A DNA stretch of 50,064 nt from Porphyrobacter sp. (GTDB taxonomy: Bacteria > Pseudomonadota > Alphaproteobacteria > Sphingomonadales > Sphingomonadaceae), in contig JACESM010000002.1 of assembly GCA_013911835.1 (NCBI GenBank), positions 1 to 50,064 on the forward strand, given 5' to 3'. Below the pieces are notes generated by a model. It made no database searches. It saw nothing but the letters and a program-made list of their open reading frames with translations, and had not been told where the DNA came from. Below are positions 48,554 to 50,064 of this stretch, one piece after another. Positions within the stretch are counted from its first letter, which is position 1. Each line of letters begins with the position of its first letter. Position numbers and translations under genes: made by a program.

Positions 48554-50064
48554 TCACTTGCTGAAGATGAGGCCCTTGTAGGTTCCCGATCTCCGCCATG
48601 CATCAATATGCTTGAAGTATCCCTCGGCCCCGCCCGGATGACCCTGCGACTGGCGGAACTCCTTGCTCCAGCCCTGACCTTCGTTGTTCCAGAAGCCGGG
48701 CGTGCACTCGGTCGAGGCAATCAGCGAGCCTTGCCCGGTCAGGATCAGGTCGACCCATTGCGAGACCGCTTCCTCGGTCGGCTCGACCTCGGCATAGCCT
48801 TGGCTCTCGGCATAGAAGATCACCTGCGCCACCGTTCTGGCGTGATCGACGATATTGTGCGGGATGTTGGTCACCATATTGGCGGCCTGGTTCATCTGCA
48901 CCATGAAGGCGTTCGGAAATCCGGGCACGTGCAGGCCGTGCAGGGTGCGCAGGCCCTCGGCCCAGTATTGTGACAGCAACTGACCGCGGCGACCCTTGAT
49001 GTCGAAGCCCGTCTTCATCTGGAAATTGGCCCCGAATTCGAAGCCCGAAGCATAGACGATGCAGTCGACCTCGTAGAGCTTGCCGCCCACCATCAGCCCG
49101 GTTTCGGTGATCCGCTCGACGCCCTTGCCGTCGGTGTCCACCAGCGTGACGTTGGGTTGGTTGTAGCAATCGAGATATTCGTCGCTGAAGCAGGGGCGCT
49201 TGCAGAGCTGCGAATACCACGCCTTGAGATGCTCGGCGGTCTGCGCATCCTTGACGACCGCATCGACCCGCGCGCGAATTTCCTCCATCTTCTCGATATC
49301 GGCATCCTCGATCGCGGCCAGGATCTTCTCCGGGCTCATCTGGCGCGGGGGACGTCCCAGCGCGCCCGCGATCCGTGTCGCCAGCCGCGCCATCCACATC
49401 GGCCGGCCACCCAGAACCTTCTCCCGGATGCGCCGCGAGATCGCGGTCCAGCCATCGTTGATCAGATCCTCCGACGGTAAGCCTCGCCCGACATTGTCGA
49501 CGAAATTGTCCATCCAGCGCTTCTGCCAGCCCGGCTTGGCGATATCAGCGAACCACTGCGGATCGATCGGGTGATTGCCGCGCACATCGACCGATGACGG
49601 CGTGCGCTGGAAAACGATCAGCTGGCCGGCCGTCTTGGCAACCTGCGGGATGCACTGAACCCCGGTCGCGCCGGTGCCGATCACGGCCACCCGCTTGTCC
49701 GCCAGCCTGTCCATCGGCGCACCGAAAGCATCGCCGCCGGTATAGTCGTAATCCCACCGGCTGGTGTGGAACTGCTTGCCCTTGAAGGTCTCGATCCCGG
49801 GGATTCCCGGCAGCTTGGCGACGTGCAGCGGGCCGGTGCCCATGCCGAGATATTTGGCGGTGAAATCGTCGCCGCGGTTGGTGGTGATGCGCCACAGCCT
49901 CGCATCGTCCTGCCATTCCACGGAATCGATTTCGGTATGGAACAGGGCCTTGTCATACAGGCCGTAATGCTTCGCGATCCGCTCGCAATGGCCGAGAATC
50001 TCGTGACCGGGCACGTATTTCTCGCTCGGCATGTAGCCGGTTTCCTCGAGCAGCGGCAGGTAGA
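48554..50064 (-). CDS. Baeyer-Villiger flavin monooxygenase (partial, runs off the window)
   Basis: The frame is open to the window edge, so the N-terminus and FAD site are missing. The type I Baeyer-Villiger signature FxGxxxHxxxW[PD] is visible as [12 protein letters not shown], followed by the second Rossmann motif GTGATG for NADPH. It should convert ketones to esters or lactones. Next to the sulfatase and receptor it suggests breakdown of a sulfated steroid-, terpene- or ketone-containing compound; that is inference. Confidence 0.92.
   Translation of the reverse strand, partial: YLPLLEETGYMPSEKYVPGHEILGHCERIAKHYGLYDKALFHTEIDSVEWQDDARLWRITTNRGDDFTAKYLGMGTGPLHVAKLPGIPGIETFKGKQFHTSRWDYDYTGGDAFGAPMDRLADKRVAVIGTGATGVQCIPQVAKTAGQLIVFQRTPSSVDVRGNHPIDPQWFADIAKPGWQKRWMDNFVDNVGRGLPSEDLINDGWTAISRRIREKVLGGRPMWMARLATRIAGALGRPPRQMSPEKILAAIEDADIEKMEEIRARVDAVVKDAQTAEHLKAWYSQLCKRPCFSDEYLDCYNQPNVTLVDTDGKGVERITETGLMVGGKLYEVDCIVYASGFEFGANFQMKTGFDIKGRRGQLLSQYWAEGLRTLHGLHVPGFPNAFMVQMNQAANMVTNIPHNIVDHARTVAQVIFYAESQGYAEVEPTEEAVSQWVDLILTGQGSLIASTECTPGFWNNEGQGWSKEFRQSQGHPGGAEGYFKHIDAWRRSGTYKGLIFSK

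Noticed and set aside
1..50064. CRISPR array or cas genes
   Set aside because: No regularly spaced direct repeats and no Cas-like protein found by eye.

Overview
This is a GC-rich stretch of an alphaproteobacterial chromosome. The TonB-receptor, GPH-transporter and sulfatase cluster, the tRNA-Gly(CCC) sequence and the dispersed palindromic element suggest Sphingomonadales, perhaps Erythrobacteraceae; the family-level placement is inference. Most of the window (about 74-37330) is one complete-looking P2-type (myovirus) prophage, followed by about 12.7 kb of host genes.

Prophage layout: the left boundary is the 3' end of a tRNA-Gly(CCC) gene (18-91). The last 18 bp of that tRNA are repeated at 37313-37330, directly after a large serine recombinase. 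Inside the left end lies an AT-rich, repeat-rich gene-free stretch (225-508), a candidate replication origin or packaging region. Next come portal Q and terminase ATPase P (leftward), then rightward scaffold O, capsid N, small terminase M, head completion L, tail X, R and S, baseplate J and I, two fibre genes with accessory genes, a lysis cassette (a damaged peptidase, two holin-like membrane proteins, an amidase and an overlapping spanin pair), spike V, a reverse-strand secreted nuclease, baseplate W, sheath FI, tube FII, E/E' with a -1 frameshift site, tape measure T, and tail genes U and D. V and W sit after the lysis genes, not before J as in P2.

Regulation and early genes: a leftward repressor operon (cI plus a membrane-anchored zinc-ribbon protein) faces a Cro-like gene across an operator palindrome. 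The rightward early operon encodes an Ogr-type late activator, a P4-alpha-like primase-helicase, many small (often cysteine-rich) proteins, a cupin, a DNA methyltransferase with a ParB-like N-terminus, an ASCH protein, a DUF4326 protein and the serine recombinase.

Host part: an outer-membrane protein, a GT2 glycosyltransferase and a GT-C mannosyltransferase-like protein form one overlapping operon. A TetR regulator then stands divergent from a GPH-type transporter, followed by a TonB-dependent receptor, a sulfatase and a Baeyer-Villiger monooxygenase that runs off the window. An 11-bp sequence centred on CATTAATG lies in both the TetR/transporter and receptor promoters, suggesting one regulon for uptake and degradation of an unidentified, possibly sulfated, substrate.

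The most unusual signals are: (1) the reconstructed attP, with perfect 16-bp inverted arms around a tRNA 3' end, used by a serine rather than a tyrosine integrase; (2) four dispersed hairpins with a tRNA D-arm-like loop next to phage gene starts; (3) three intergenic hairpins with a shared arm before P/O, J and W, possible late promoters; (4) the iteron-like inverted-repeat region by attL; and (5) a 273-bp palindromic MITE-like element that supplies the stop codon of the sulfatase.
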